From assembly GCA_013285405.1 (NCBI GenBank), contig CP053446.1, positions 1,649,985-1,713,984 on the forward strand: a stretch of DNA of 64,000 nucleotides. The letters are read 5' to 3'. This stretch comes from Ignavibacteriota bacterium. Lineage in GTDB: Bacteria; Bacteroidota; Ignavibacteria; Ignavibacteriales; Ignavibacteriaceae. This document shows, piece by piece, positions 27,201 to 34,563 of the stretch (the stretch's first letter is position 1; every line of letters begins with the position of its first letter). A program made the position numbers and the translations under genes. The notes under the pieces are model-generated. The model had not been told where the DNA came from and did not search any database. It saw only the letters and a list, made by a program, of their open reading frames with translations.

Positions 27201-29110
27201 TGCTTCTGTTTGTCATCCATATTATTCAGAATTGAACTATCATTTTGAAAGTTTGGATAGATGAGCACTGTGTTGAATGGTCTGTGATCACCAACGAGAA
27301 AAACCTGCCTTATGTTTTCAAAATCCCGGAATAGATTTTCAATCTTCTGAGGGGCAACAGTTTCACCCCGGATATTTTTGTATATCTCTTTCTTCCGATC
27401 AACGATCTCGATGAAACCATCTTCATCCATTTTCATAACATCGCCGGTAGGAAGCCAGCCATCTTCAGTGAAAGTTTCTTTGTTATCAATATCATAGTAA
27501 CCAGGCATTACATACGGACCTTTAACAAGAATTTCACCATCATCACCGAGCTTAATTTCTATACCGGGCAAAGCTTTACCGAGTGAATTTGGTTTGTATC
27601 TTTTCCATGGTGTCATTGTAATTCCACCAGTTGCTTCTGTCATTCCAAAACCGCTCATCAATTCAACTCCATATTTCTGGAAGAACTGGAAAATATCCGG
27701 AGACAAATATCCTGCGGCAGATAATCCCCATTTCAATTCTCCTCCGGTTGCTTTGTCTAATTCATCTTTTATTTTTTGGTGTTCGTCGAGTTCAATATCA
27801 ACTTTACTTGTGATGTATTCATAAAGCTGCATCCATTTTTTAGGAATACTGATGAATACAGTTGGTTTGGTAAGCTGCATATTTGAAATCATTGCTTCAA
27901 CCGATGGATTTTCGAGGAAACAATATTCTGCAGCCCAGAAAACACAACCGGTCATTTCAAGATATCTGCCAAAAGTATGATAGAGCGGAAGAAAGCAAAT
28001 AAATCTGTCTTCATCACCGATTTCAGGAATTGCCATTGCGCGGCAGAATCTTTTATAAACAATATTCATCTGGGAGAACATTATTCCTTTTGGTTCACCG
28101 GTTGTGCCCGATGTGTACATAATAGTTGCAAGATCATCAGTTCTACGTTCAAATGTAGCCGATGTTTCTTTAGATGAATCCAGAAATTCTTCAAAACTGA
28201 TAACCCAATCCTCACTTGAATTTCCTTCGAGAAGTATTACAATTTTCAGTTCCGGCAGTTCATTCTTTATAGATTTAATTTTTGAAAGCTGTTTTTCATC
28301 GTGAGCAATTAATACAGAGGCTTTACTTTGTTGAAGTATGAATCGAATATGTTCAGTAACAGAATTTCCGGGAATCATCACATTGACAATTCCACCAGTC
28401 AGGCAGGCAAGATCAAGCAAAGCCATTTCAAGACAATTCTCAAGAAGGAAAGCAACCTTCTCTTCTTTTGTTATTATTTGATAAAGGGAATTACGATAAG
28501 AGTTTATAATTTTCACTGACGTTTCCCAGGAATATTCTTTTACCGAATTTCCATTTATAACTTTGAAAAGAGTTTTCTTTCCGTAATCTCTTAATCTCTG
28601 ATCGAATAATATTTTTGTAGTGTAATTGCTTTTAACAATCAATTCGCGTATCAAAGACTCCCATCTTCCGTCAGAGCCGGACCTTAACTGTTTTTCATCG
28701 TAGATTCTTCTTAACAGAGAAGGGAAGCGGAAAAGGTTTAAATATTCGTGAATTAGTGGCTTAAGATTTTGATTGTACTTTTCAGACTCATTAACGAGAA
28801 ATTCTCCAAACAGATAAAATGTTTCAGAATCAACATCACCCATAAATTGTTTTGCAAAATCTGGCTGTGCGGCAGCCACAAAAATTTTATGAAGTGCTTC
28901 TGCCTCATCAACACTCAAACTTCTTTTTGCAAGAGGAATTTGTTTTAAAGTTTCGGCAAATGCATCAAGCTGTTCGCTCAAATCTTTTTTATTTCGGTGA
29001 TCTATCCCTTTTGGTAATGAAGTCAGTACGGATATAAATTTTTCAGCAACTGAAATTATATTATCTAAAATGCTGCCGGCTATTGTGAGAGGATTATGCT
29101 TATCTTCCAC
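24275..29110 (-). CDS. AMP-forming acyl-CoA ligase fused to a GNAT acetyltransferase
   Basis: A 1611-residue multidomain protein, far longer than a normal acyl-CoA synthetase (550-650 residues). Residues 1-150 are helical and unassigned. Residues about 160-700 are an ANL ligase: phosphate loop YTSGTTGEPKG (332-342), GFGMTEATGG (487-496), TGD (555-557), and the C-terminal catalytic lysine region TPKHTYKRKV (675-684), all as in long-chain fatty acyl-CoA synthetases. Residues about 700-1470 are unassigned, with alternating sheet-like and helical parts (for example FGGYWEEYEIWTEAFV). The last about 120 residues are GNAT-like, with an acetyl-CoA loop near RYRKTGIS (1557-1564) and a typical GNAT ending EYFYKFGFKVEKKY. 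The start is a GTG; no better start is seen. It stands alone between divergent and convergent genes. The ligase call is firm; the GNAT call is good; the middle is unknown. Confidence 0.85.
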   Translation of the reverse strand: MEDKHNPLTIAGSILDNIISVAEKFISVLTSLPKGIDHRNKKDLSEQLDAFAETLKQIPLAKRSLSVDEAEALHKIFVAAAQPDFAKQFMGDVDSETFYLFGEFLVNESEKYNQNLKPLIHEYLNLFRFPSLLRRIYDEKQLRSGSDGRWESLIRELIVKSNYTTKILFDQRLRDYGKKTLFKVINGNSVKEYSWETSVKIINSYRNSLYQIITKEEKVAFLLENCLEMALLDLACLTGGIVNVMIPGNSVTEHIRFILQQSKASVLIAHDEKQLSKIKSIKNELPELKIVILLEGNSSEDWVISFEEFLDSSKETSATFERRTDDLATIMYTSGTTGEPKGIMFSQMNIVYKRFCRAMAIPEIGDEDRFICFLPLYHTFGRYLEMTGCVFWAAEYCFLENPSVEAMISNMQLTKPTVFISIPKKWMQLYEYITSKVDIELDEHQKIKDELDKATGGELKWGLSAAGYLSPDIFQFFQKYGVELMSGFGMTEATGGITMTPWKRYKPNSLGKALPGIEIKLGDDGEILVKGPYVMPGYYDIDNKETFTEDGWLPTGDVMKMDEDGFIEIVDRKKEIYKNIRGETVAPQKIENLFRDFENIRQVFLVGDHRPFNTVLIYPNFQNDSSILNNMDDKQKQEYFSSLIVSVNKFLAPFERILDFRLIDREFDDKHGELTPKHTYKRKVIENNFLELIDSMYVKNETSVYVGTTEVKIPNWFLREKGCLGRDVVSDERSISIPKLNLSLTISKKEEKNIFRIGSFNYSIKSHFIDLQTFFIDPLLWIGNNELTNFTGVYIVQWNRQIKETTQIVFHSMAEKPHAVEKDIIIFHKITKSSEYSLLAIHIAYNLFLSDDTNISFKAIEYFNKILDDPKNLHYRLVLNLLSRTNLIYSTDLKRKQFTSIIRGSDERNFGELFNSFLIADNFILNSELAHHIAVNSKGEKRLETIENFISSEVNTLNKDDSVEQTNFVHYFELITAYGVTHPQLFRRIRRFLLRIATLEDNAGIKKFADSSLDSLTVGFREWLGANSKIAIDLETGDEYNWEDVISFEEGIDPDDRQRIKNALSKTAVLREAVFMFSRGFLIRLDDILPGGIWISNLESRSDKSIYRITIQTRFQGAFDLTIHLSRNLPPAKVKEEIKWLILAGVNKTGERLLPHFGGYWEEYEIWTEAFVSRDSVARYLEKENKKNDDEIRLRARELWPYFVWNTSAAYMNFWTVTNYKIQLANPKPENITVPTHDYQTGTLLYSVSERVKSSSPKEFFITIYNLFIKDTLEKYSFLDKKSIWNYIFSGITECEGEEKSVDLIKKFIAEIKTDNEVENKSEILFRAEEFIKSITADGFIPKNLFFAIKRFHRWRKLNSDADLNAQAQMLYELYETYQLFDYENEHISTRPKFFLDTAFVDSSVIIKNSLKDIIKKLRSGEIGTEKSQQLYSELLSLPDLSEEEKFFLTRLNYPYLKPKDSAAVIRAESFGGDTSNLVIQLTDEEGNPFLIRSPVSPKEISRLHSLFLESNLNVNFRPEHKFLVALSERGFIIGGLFYEMVDDQTVHMDKIVVSARYRKTGISENLMNEFLKRLKTEHIKYVTTGFFRPEYFYKFGFKVEKKYSGLVKEL

Positions 29111-29429
29111 TATTCTTTAGAACTTAATTATTTGAAATAGTTACATTAAAATATGAATTTTAGAAAGAATAGTTTTGATAGTAAAGACAGTATTTAAGAG
29201 GATATTTTAGTCTGCAATAACGTCAAACCTTTCGATGAATACACCGTTTTTGTCGCACGACATTTTACATATTCTGGCAAGTTTAGTCGGAAACAGTTAC
29301 AGATGTGTAAATTGAAGCGAAATAAAATTTCATATTTGCCAACCCTCAACTATTAGTTGTTGGCATACTATTTACAAATAAGATTTAATTAAAATTATAA
29401 ATCTGAAAAAAATTAAGCGAGGTATCCAG
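29111..29429. other. 319-bp divergent intergenic region
   Basis: It separates the leftward ligase-GNAT gene from the rightward DUF1800 gene, so it should contain both promoters. It is A+T rich. The only structure I see is the bulged hairpin at 29337-29365. A 26-codon frame near 29240 has no support as a gene. Confidence 0.6.
29337..29365. promoter_or_regulatory. Bulged inverted repeat before DUF1800
   Basis: TGCCAA (29337-29342) pairs with TTGGCA (29360-29365), and inside them CAACT (29347-29351) pairs with AGTTG (29355-29359) around a 3-nt loop, with CCCT bulged on one side. It lies about 65 bp before the GTG start. It could be an operator or a leader hairpin; there is no T-run, so it is not a terminator. 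Confidence 0.35.
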
Positions 29430-30803
29430 GTGGAAAACGCTAACAACTTTAATAAGATCAGTGTCTGGGATGAAGATGCAGCAAGACACATTCTTGCACG
29501 ATCACTGTTTGGTTATAATAAACAGGATGTTGAATTTGCACTTTCGCATACATTAGATGATTTTGTAGATAACTTTCTTCTTGCAAATCAACCCACACCA
29601 CCGCAGCCTGCTGATTGGGTAAATTATCCTACCAATGAAAACACTACTGAACGAACAAGAGAATTAATTTATTGGTGGTACAACCTGATGATTACACAGG
29701 GCTATTCTCTTCGCGAAAAAATGGTTCTCTTCTGGCATAATCACTATGTAAGCGAAGTTTCTAAAGTAAGTTTGCCGCAAAGAATGTACTGGCAGAATAA
29801 ATTACTTCGTGATTATGCAATGGGGAATCTTATTGATTTTACAAAAGCTGTTACTATCGATCCCGCAATGCTGATTTATCTTGATGGAATACGAAACAGA
29901 AAAGGTGCACCGAATGAAAATTATGCAAGAGAGTTGATGGAACTATTTACTCTTGGAATCGGCAACTATACAGAACAGGACATACAGGAAGCTGCAAGAG
30001 CGCTAACAGGATGGCAGGTAGATGGTCTTACTTCATATTTTAATGCAACCCGATTTGATGATGGCACAAAAACATTTTTAGGTCAGACTGGAAATTTTAT
30101 TCACACCGATGTTGTTGATATAATTTTTACTCAGCCTGCTGCCGCGGTTTTTTTCAGCAGAGAGCTTTACCATGAATTTATGCACGTTGCCGTTGATGAA
30201 CCCAGTGTTCAAACAATGGCGCAGATTCTGCGCGAAAATAATTATGAACTGAAGCCGGTACTTTCCACTTTACTTAAGTCAGTAATGTTTCATACAAACG
30301 AAGTAAGGGGTGCAAAAATTAAAAGCCCGACAGAGTTATTGCTCGGTCCGATGCGTCAATTTAATGTGGGAACTCCTGACTTTGTTTATGTCAGACAAGT
30401 TGCTTCTCAGATTAAGCAGGAACTTTTCTCTCCACCGAATGTAAGCGGCTGGGATGGAGATAAAGTATGGATTAACACAACATCACTTCCTGCAAGGAAT
30501 ATTTATACAGATGCTGTTATTAATGGTAAGAAACCGGGAGGAGAAGATTTAACATTTCAATTAAACCTTGTTGAATATGCAAGAACTTTTCCAAGCGCTG
30601 AAGATGCTGTTCAGCTAATAGCAGATATTTCAAAAATATTTTTACAATATCCGTTAAGTGATAACAGGAAGGAATATCTGTTAACTACACTACTTGATGG
30701 TGCAGAGGTTTATGATTGGTCAACTTCCGATCCGCAAGCTGAGAATAGGTTGAAACTATTTTTCAAAGCTTTAATGAGATTATCAGAATACCAACTTTCA
30801 TAA
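29430..30803 (+). CDS. DUF1800 family protein
   Basis: A 457-residue member of DUF1800, recognised from AARHILARSLFGYNKQDVE at the start, FWHNHYVSEVSK near residue 105 and NENYARELMELFTLGIGNYTEQDIQEAARALTGW near 170-205. The function of the family is unknown; genes of this family usually sit directly before a DUF1501 gene, as here (14-bp gap). No signal peptide is evident. The start is a GTG with AGCGAGG about 8 nt upstream. The product is probably co-exported or acts with the DUF1501 protein, but this is inferred from pairing only. Confidence 0.85.
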   Translation: MENANNFNKISVWDEDAARHILARSLFGYNKQDVEFALSHTLDDFVDNFLLANQPTPPQPADWVNYPTNENTTERTRELIYWWYNLMITQGYSLREKMVLFWHNHYVSEVSKVSLPQRMYWQNKLLRDYAMGNLIDFTKAVTIDPAMLIYLDGIRNRKGAPNENYARELMELFTLGIGNYTEQDIQEAARALTGWQVDGLTSYFNATRFDDGTKTFLGQTGNFIHTDVVDIIFTQPAAAVFFSRELYHEFMHVAVDEPSVQTMAQILRENNYELKPVLSTLLKSVMFHTNEVRGAKIKSPTELLLGPMRQFNVGTPDFVYVRQVASQIKQELFSPPNVSGWDGDKVWINTTSLPARNIYTDAVINGKKPGGEDLTFQLNLVEYARTFPSAEDAVQLIADISKIFLQYPLSDNRKEYLLTTLLDGAEVYDWSTSDPQAENRLKLFFKALMRLSEYQLS

Positions 30804-30817
30804 TCAGGAAGACAATT

Positions 30818-32344
30818 ATGGACAGAAGATCATTTTTAAGAAATTTAGGATTAGTTGCAGGTGCCGGTACTGTTTCCATGGCGCTTGGTAATATTCCAAT
30901 CAGAGCTTTTTCAAGATCGTTTCTGAATATTCAGGCAGTCAACGGAAAAGTTATAGTTTTGTTGCAATTAAGTGGAGGTAATGACGGTCTTAATACAATA
31001 ATTCCTATGGAGGATAGTTTATATTATAATGCCCGACCTTCTTTAGGAATCAGAAAAGAAGATGTAATTAAATTGAATAATCTTACTGGCATGCATCCAT
31101 CACTTCAACCACTTAAGGCTATGTATGATGACGGTATGGTAGCAATAATGCAGAATGTTGGCTACGCAAGTCCTGACAGATCACATTTCAGAGCAACAGA
31201 TATTTGGCTGAGTGCTTCTGATTCAAATGTAGTAATTGATGACGGCTGGGTTGGCAGATATCTGGCAAAAGTTTTGCCAGACCACAATCCGATAAATCCT
31301 GAACATCCAATGGCTATACAAATCGGATCTACACAATCAGCATTACTTGAATGTACCTGCCAGGGTACTATGGGAATTTCATTTGAGAGTCCGAATCAAT
31401 TTTACCAGTTGATAAACGGAAGTACTGCTGATAACGATCCGCCGCCGGATACAATTGCAGGTAATCAACTAAAATATATTAAAGAAATTGCTGCGCTGTC
31501 AATTCGTTATGCACAGATAATAAAAGAGAAAGCAGATGCAGTAGAAAACAAAGCCACCTATCCAAACACCCGGTTGGCAAGACAACTTGCAATTGTTGCA
31601 GAACTAATTGCTGGCGGGCTTGAAACCCCGGTTTATCTTACTTCAATTGGCGGTTTTGACACACATGCAAATCAGGCTGGCGGACATGCTAATTTGCTTA
31701 CTACTGTTGCACAGGCTATTGAAGCATTTCAAACTGATTTGAAACTTCTGGGAATTGAAAAAAGAGTTGTGTTGATGACTTTTTCAGAGTTTGGAAGACG
31801 AGTTAATCAAAATGGAAGCGGAGGTACTGATCACGGAACCGCAGCACCACTTTTCATTATCGGAAGAAATGTATTCGGAGGTGTTTATGGAAATAATCCT
31901 GACCTGGCTGATCTTGATAACAATGGTGATATCAAATTCAAATATGATTTCCGACAACTTTATGCAACTTTGCTTACTCAGCAATTAGGAATGCCGATTG
32001 AACGAATGCCGGAAGTACTGATGAGAGATTTTGATACGCTTCCATTAATTTCAGAGAAGGCTGGAAATCTTTCAGGTCCATCAGTCTTTCATCTTGAACA
32101 GAATTATCCGAACCCGTTTAATCCAGCGACAACTATTAGCTACTATTTGAGAATTCCACAGGCTGTAAGGTTAGATATATTTTCATCCGCGGGTGACAAG
32201 GTAGCAACGCTTGTTAATGCTTACCAGGAAACCGGAAATTATGAAGTTCAGTTTGATGGCAGAAGTTACTCAAGCGGAGTTTATTTCGCACGGCTTGATA
32301 CCGGCGGAACAAGCAAGACAATTAAGATGATGATGATAAAATAA
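30818..32344 (+). CDS. DUF1501 protein with Tat-like signal and T9SS tail
   Basis: A 508-residue protein. The N-terminus MDRRSFLRNLGLVAGAG has a twin-arginine motif and hydrophobic stretch, so export of a folded protein through Tat is likely. The central domain is DUF1501 (VIVLLQLSGGNDGLNTIIP; GYASPDRSHFRATDIW; FSEFGRRVNQNGSGGTDHG), which belongs to the alkaline-phosphatase-like superfamily and may bind metal. The C-terminal about 85 residues are a T9SS sorting domain (QNYPNPFNPATTISYYL...SSGVYFARL). This one has no insertion in the SSG loop, giving a reference for the two interrupted copies. It is in operon with the DUF1800 gene upstream and ends at a strong terminator. Confidence 0.85.
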   Translation: MDRRSFLRNLGLVAGAGTVSMALGNIPIRAFSRSFLNIQAVNGKVIVLLQLSGGNDGLNTIIPMEDSLYYNARPSLGIRKEDVIKLNNLTGMHPSLQPLKAMYDDGMVAIMQNVGYASPDRSHFRATDIWLSASDSNVVIDDGWVGRYLAKVLPDHNPINPEHPMAIQIGSTQSALLECTCQGTMGISFESPNQFYQLINGSTADNDPPPDTIAGNQLKYIKEIAALSIRYAQIIKEKADAVENKATYPNTRLARQLAIVAELIAGGLETPVYLTSIGGFDTHANQAGGHANLLTTVAQAIEAFQTDLKLLGIEKRVVLMTFSEFGRRVNQNGSGGTDHGTAAPLFIIGRNVFGGVYGNNPDLADLDNNGDIKFKYDFRQLYATLLTQQLGMPIERMPEVLMRDFDTLPLISEKAGNLSGPSVFHLEQNYPNPFNPATTISYYLRIPQAVRLDIFSSAGDKVATLVNAYQETGNYEVQFDGRSYSSGVYFARLDTGGTSKTIKMMMIK

Positions 32345-32370
32345 AAACAACAATATCACTAGTACCCTGA

Positions 32371-32398
32371 AGGCGATTCAAATGAGTCGCCTTTTTTT
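32371..32398 (+). terminator. Rho-independent terminator of the DUF1800-DUF1501 operon
   Basis: AGGCGATTC (32371-32379) pairs with GAGTCGCCT (32383-32391, one wobble) around a tiny loop, followed by seven Ts. Confidence 0.9.
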
Positions 32399-32475
32399 AT
32401 AATAAATTTCATTGAATCAATTCAGATAATAATTATCTATATTAACGCAATTGATTTCCATTTAGTGAGGTCTCT

Positions 32476-32745
32476 ATGAGAATGAAAATAATTGTTATAT
32501 CCACACTCTTTTTATTGTTCGCAATAATCGCCGTGCAAAATGTAAAAACTGTTGAGTTTAATTTTTTGTTTTGGCCGGTAGATGCGCCATTAATTATAAT
32601 GCTTGTTGTGATTTTTATATTAGGATTGGTGATCGGATTAATTTTCAGTAGTAATTATGAACGTAAAAAGAGGAAACAAGAAACCACAATTCAGCCCAAA
32701 AAAGAAGGAAATGACCCAAAATCAAATAGCTCACTTACTAAATAG
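32476..32745 (+). CDS. LapA-family (DUF1049) small membrane protein
   Basis: An 89-residue protein with two transmembrane helices (residues about 4-22 and 38-58), the spacer NVKTVEFNFLFWPVDAPL and a basic tail (NYERKKRKQE). This is the LapA/YciS layout; in E. coli LapA is an inner-membrane protein affecting LPS assembly. GTGAGG lies 6 nt before the ATG. It sits between two terminators, so it is probably monocistronic. Confidence 0.75.
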   Translation: MRMKIIVISTLFLLFAIIAVQNVKTVEFNFLFWPVDAPLIIMLVVIFILGLVIGLIFSSNYERKKRKQETTIQPKKEGNDPKSNSSLTK

Positions 32746-32805
32746 GGTAAATAAATAGTTGCTTTTGTAATTGGTTAAATAAACGTATCTTTGAATGTCC
32801 TTATT

Positions 32806-32826
32806 CGCCCTTTTTGGGCGATTTTT
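32806..32826 (+). terminator. Hairpin with T-run between lapA-like gene and rimP
   Basis: CGCCC-TTTTT-GGGCG (32806-32820) followed by ATTTTT. It ends 6 nt before the rimP start at 32833, so it must either end the upstream transcript or lie in the rimP leader and influence its translation or transcription. Confidence 0.7.
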
Positions 32827-32832
32827 GTTTGT

Positions 32833-33282
32833 ATGAATCAGAATATTGAAAATATACGCGAAATTGCACACCGGGTTGCCGAACAGAATAAACTTTTACT
32901 GATTGAATTGATTGTTCGTGGTTCTGAATCCAGTCGCGTGATAGAAGTTTTCATCGATGGAGAAAATAATATTACGGCAGATCAATGTGCATTAGTAAGC
33001 AGCGAGATAAGTAAACAGATTGATGAAAAGGAATTACTGAAATCTTATCGTCTTGATGTTTCCTCTCCGGGAGTTGATAGACCATTGCTCCATTTGAAGC
33101 AATATCCAAAACATCTGAACAGGTTATTTGAAATTGAGTTTGGTTCATCAGCTGAACCAACAAAATTTAAAGGAAAACTTATTTCTGTAGAAGATGAAAT
33201 TCTGACTTTTCAATCAAATAAAGAAATTAAAATAAAATTCCAGGACATTTTAAAAGCAAAAGTATTAATAAGTTTTAATTAG
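32833..33282 (+). CDS. rimP: Ribosome maturation factor RimP
   Basis: A 149-residue protein needed for 30S subunit maturation. The N-terminal alpha/beta domain (IREIAHRVAEQNKLLLIELIVRG) and the motif YRLDVSSPGVDRPL are diagnostic, and a short SH3-like C-terminal domain follows. The ATG at 32833 (MNQNIENI) is preferred over an upstream frame start at 32791 that would run through the terminator-like hairpin. It is the first gene of the rimP-nusA-infB operon; nusA follows after 15 bp. Confidence 0.93.
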   Translation: MNQNIENIREIAHRVAEQNKLLLIELIVRGSESSRVIEVFIDGENNITADQCALVSSEISKQIDEKELLKSYRLDVSSPGVDRPLLHLKQYPKHLNRLFEIEFGSSAEPTKFKGKLISVEDEILTFQSNKEIKIKFQDILKAKVLISFN

Positions 33283-33297
33283 AGGAGATCTACTTAA

Positions 33298-34545
33298 ATG
33301 AATCGCGAAATAGTTGAATCTTTCGCCGATATGGTAAAGATGAAAGGCATTGATAAAGATGTGCTTGCAGGCATACTGGAAGAAGTGTTTACTCTTTTAG
33401 TAAGAAAAAAATACGGTGAGGAAGCTCGTTGTGATGTTGTTGTTAATATGGACCGTGGTGATATTGAAATTTATCTCGAAAGACAAATTGTTGATGAAGT
33501 AATTGATCCAGGTACTCAGATCAGCATTGAAGATGTAAATAAAAAAGGAAATGAAGATGATCTTGATGTTGGTGAAGATTACGTTGAAAAGATTGCACTT
33601 GCTTCTCTCGGAAGAAGATTGATTACACTTGCGAAGCAAAGTCTTAATCAAAAAATAAGAGAAATTGAAAAAGATATTGTTTACAATGAATATAAAGAAC
33701 TTGTTGGTGAAATTGTTGTTGGAGATATCTATCAGATCAGAAAAAGTGATATTCTTATCAATCATAATAAAAACGAATTGATGCTTCCGCGCGATGAACA
33801 GATTCCGTATGAAAAATATAAGAAAGGTGAAACAATACGAGCTATCGTAAAAGAAGTTAGAAAAACCGGAAGCGGTCCTCAGATAATTGTTTCAAGAGCT
33901 GATAATATGTTCCTGCGAAGATTATTTGAAATTGAAATTCCGGAAATTTATGATGGCATAATTGATATTAAAGGAATTGCACGCGAACCCGGTGAAAGAG
34001 CAAAAGTTGCCGTTGAATCTCAGGATGCAAGAATTGATGCAGTAGGTGCTTGTGTCGGTATGAAAGGAGTAAGAATTCACGCAATAGTAAGAGAATTGAA
34101 CAATGAAAACATTGACGTTGTTAATTACGCAGAAGATCCTACATTATACATTCAAAGATCATTGGCACCTGCAAAAATTAAGCAGGTAGAGGTGGATGAA
34201 GAAACTAAGAAGGCGATTGTTACTGCTGATTCAGATCAGGTTTCATTAATAGTTGGAAGAAATGGTGTTAATATCAGACTTGCGATGAAACTTACCGGCT
34301 TCGAGATAGATGTTCTTCGTGAGCAAAAAGCCTTTGAAGAATATGAAGAAGATATCGAGCTCATTGATCTGAAAGAAGAACTCGGCGAAGAGGTTTATAC
34401 TACGTTGATCAATAACCGTTATGATACTGCTCTTGAAGTATTAACTGCAGGCGCACAGAAACTAATGGAAATTGAAGGCTTTGATGAGGAAAAAGCAAAC
34501 GGTATAATTGAATTGATAAAAGCTCAATTTGAGGAAGAAGAATAA
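33298..34545 (+). CDS. nusA: Transcription termination/antitermination protein NusA
   Basis: A 415-residue RNA-polymerase-binding elongation factor. Order seen: N-terminal RNAP-binding domain (1-125), S1 domain (about 130-200, GEIVVGDIYQIRKSD), KH1 and KH2 (about 200-345, including VGACVGMKGVRIHAIVRELNNENIDVV and SLIVGRNGVNIRLAMKLTG), and a short acidic helix-hairpin-like C-terminus. AGAGGAGAT precedes the ATG by 8 nt. Its position between rimP and infB is the conserved one. Confidence 0.96.
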   Translation: MNREIVESFADMVKMKGIDKDVLAGILEEVFTLLVRKKYGEEARCDVVVNMDRGDIEIYLERQIVDEVIDPGTQISIEDVNKKGNEDDLDVGEDYVEKIALASLGRRLITLAKQSLNQKIREIEKDIVYNEYKELVGEIVVGDIYQIRKSDILINHNKNELMLPRDEQIPYEKYKKGETIRAIVKEVRKTGSGPQIIVSRADNMFLRRLFEIEIPEIYDGIIDIKGIAREPGERAKVAVESQDARIDAVGACVGMKGVRIHAIVRELNNENIDVVNYAEDPTLYIQRSLAPAKIKQVEVDEETKKAIVTADSDQVSLIVGRNGVNIRLAMKLTGFEIDVLREQKAFEEYEEDIELIDLKEELGEEVYTTLINNRYDTALEVLTAGAQKLMEIEGFDEEKANGIIELIKAQFEEEE

Positions 34546-34563
34546 AAACACTAATCTACATTT

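Noticed and set aside
24275..29110. Possibility that the long ligase-GNAT frame is two genes joined by error
   Set aside because: The frame is continuous over 1611 codons with uniform codon use and no internal start with a ribosome site at the domain borders.
29240..29325. 26-codon frame in the leader of DUF1800
   Set aside because: No ribosome site, no hydrophobic or conserved pattern; it is not coupled to the next start.
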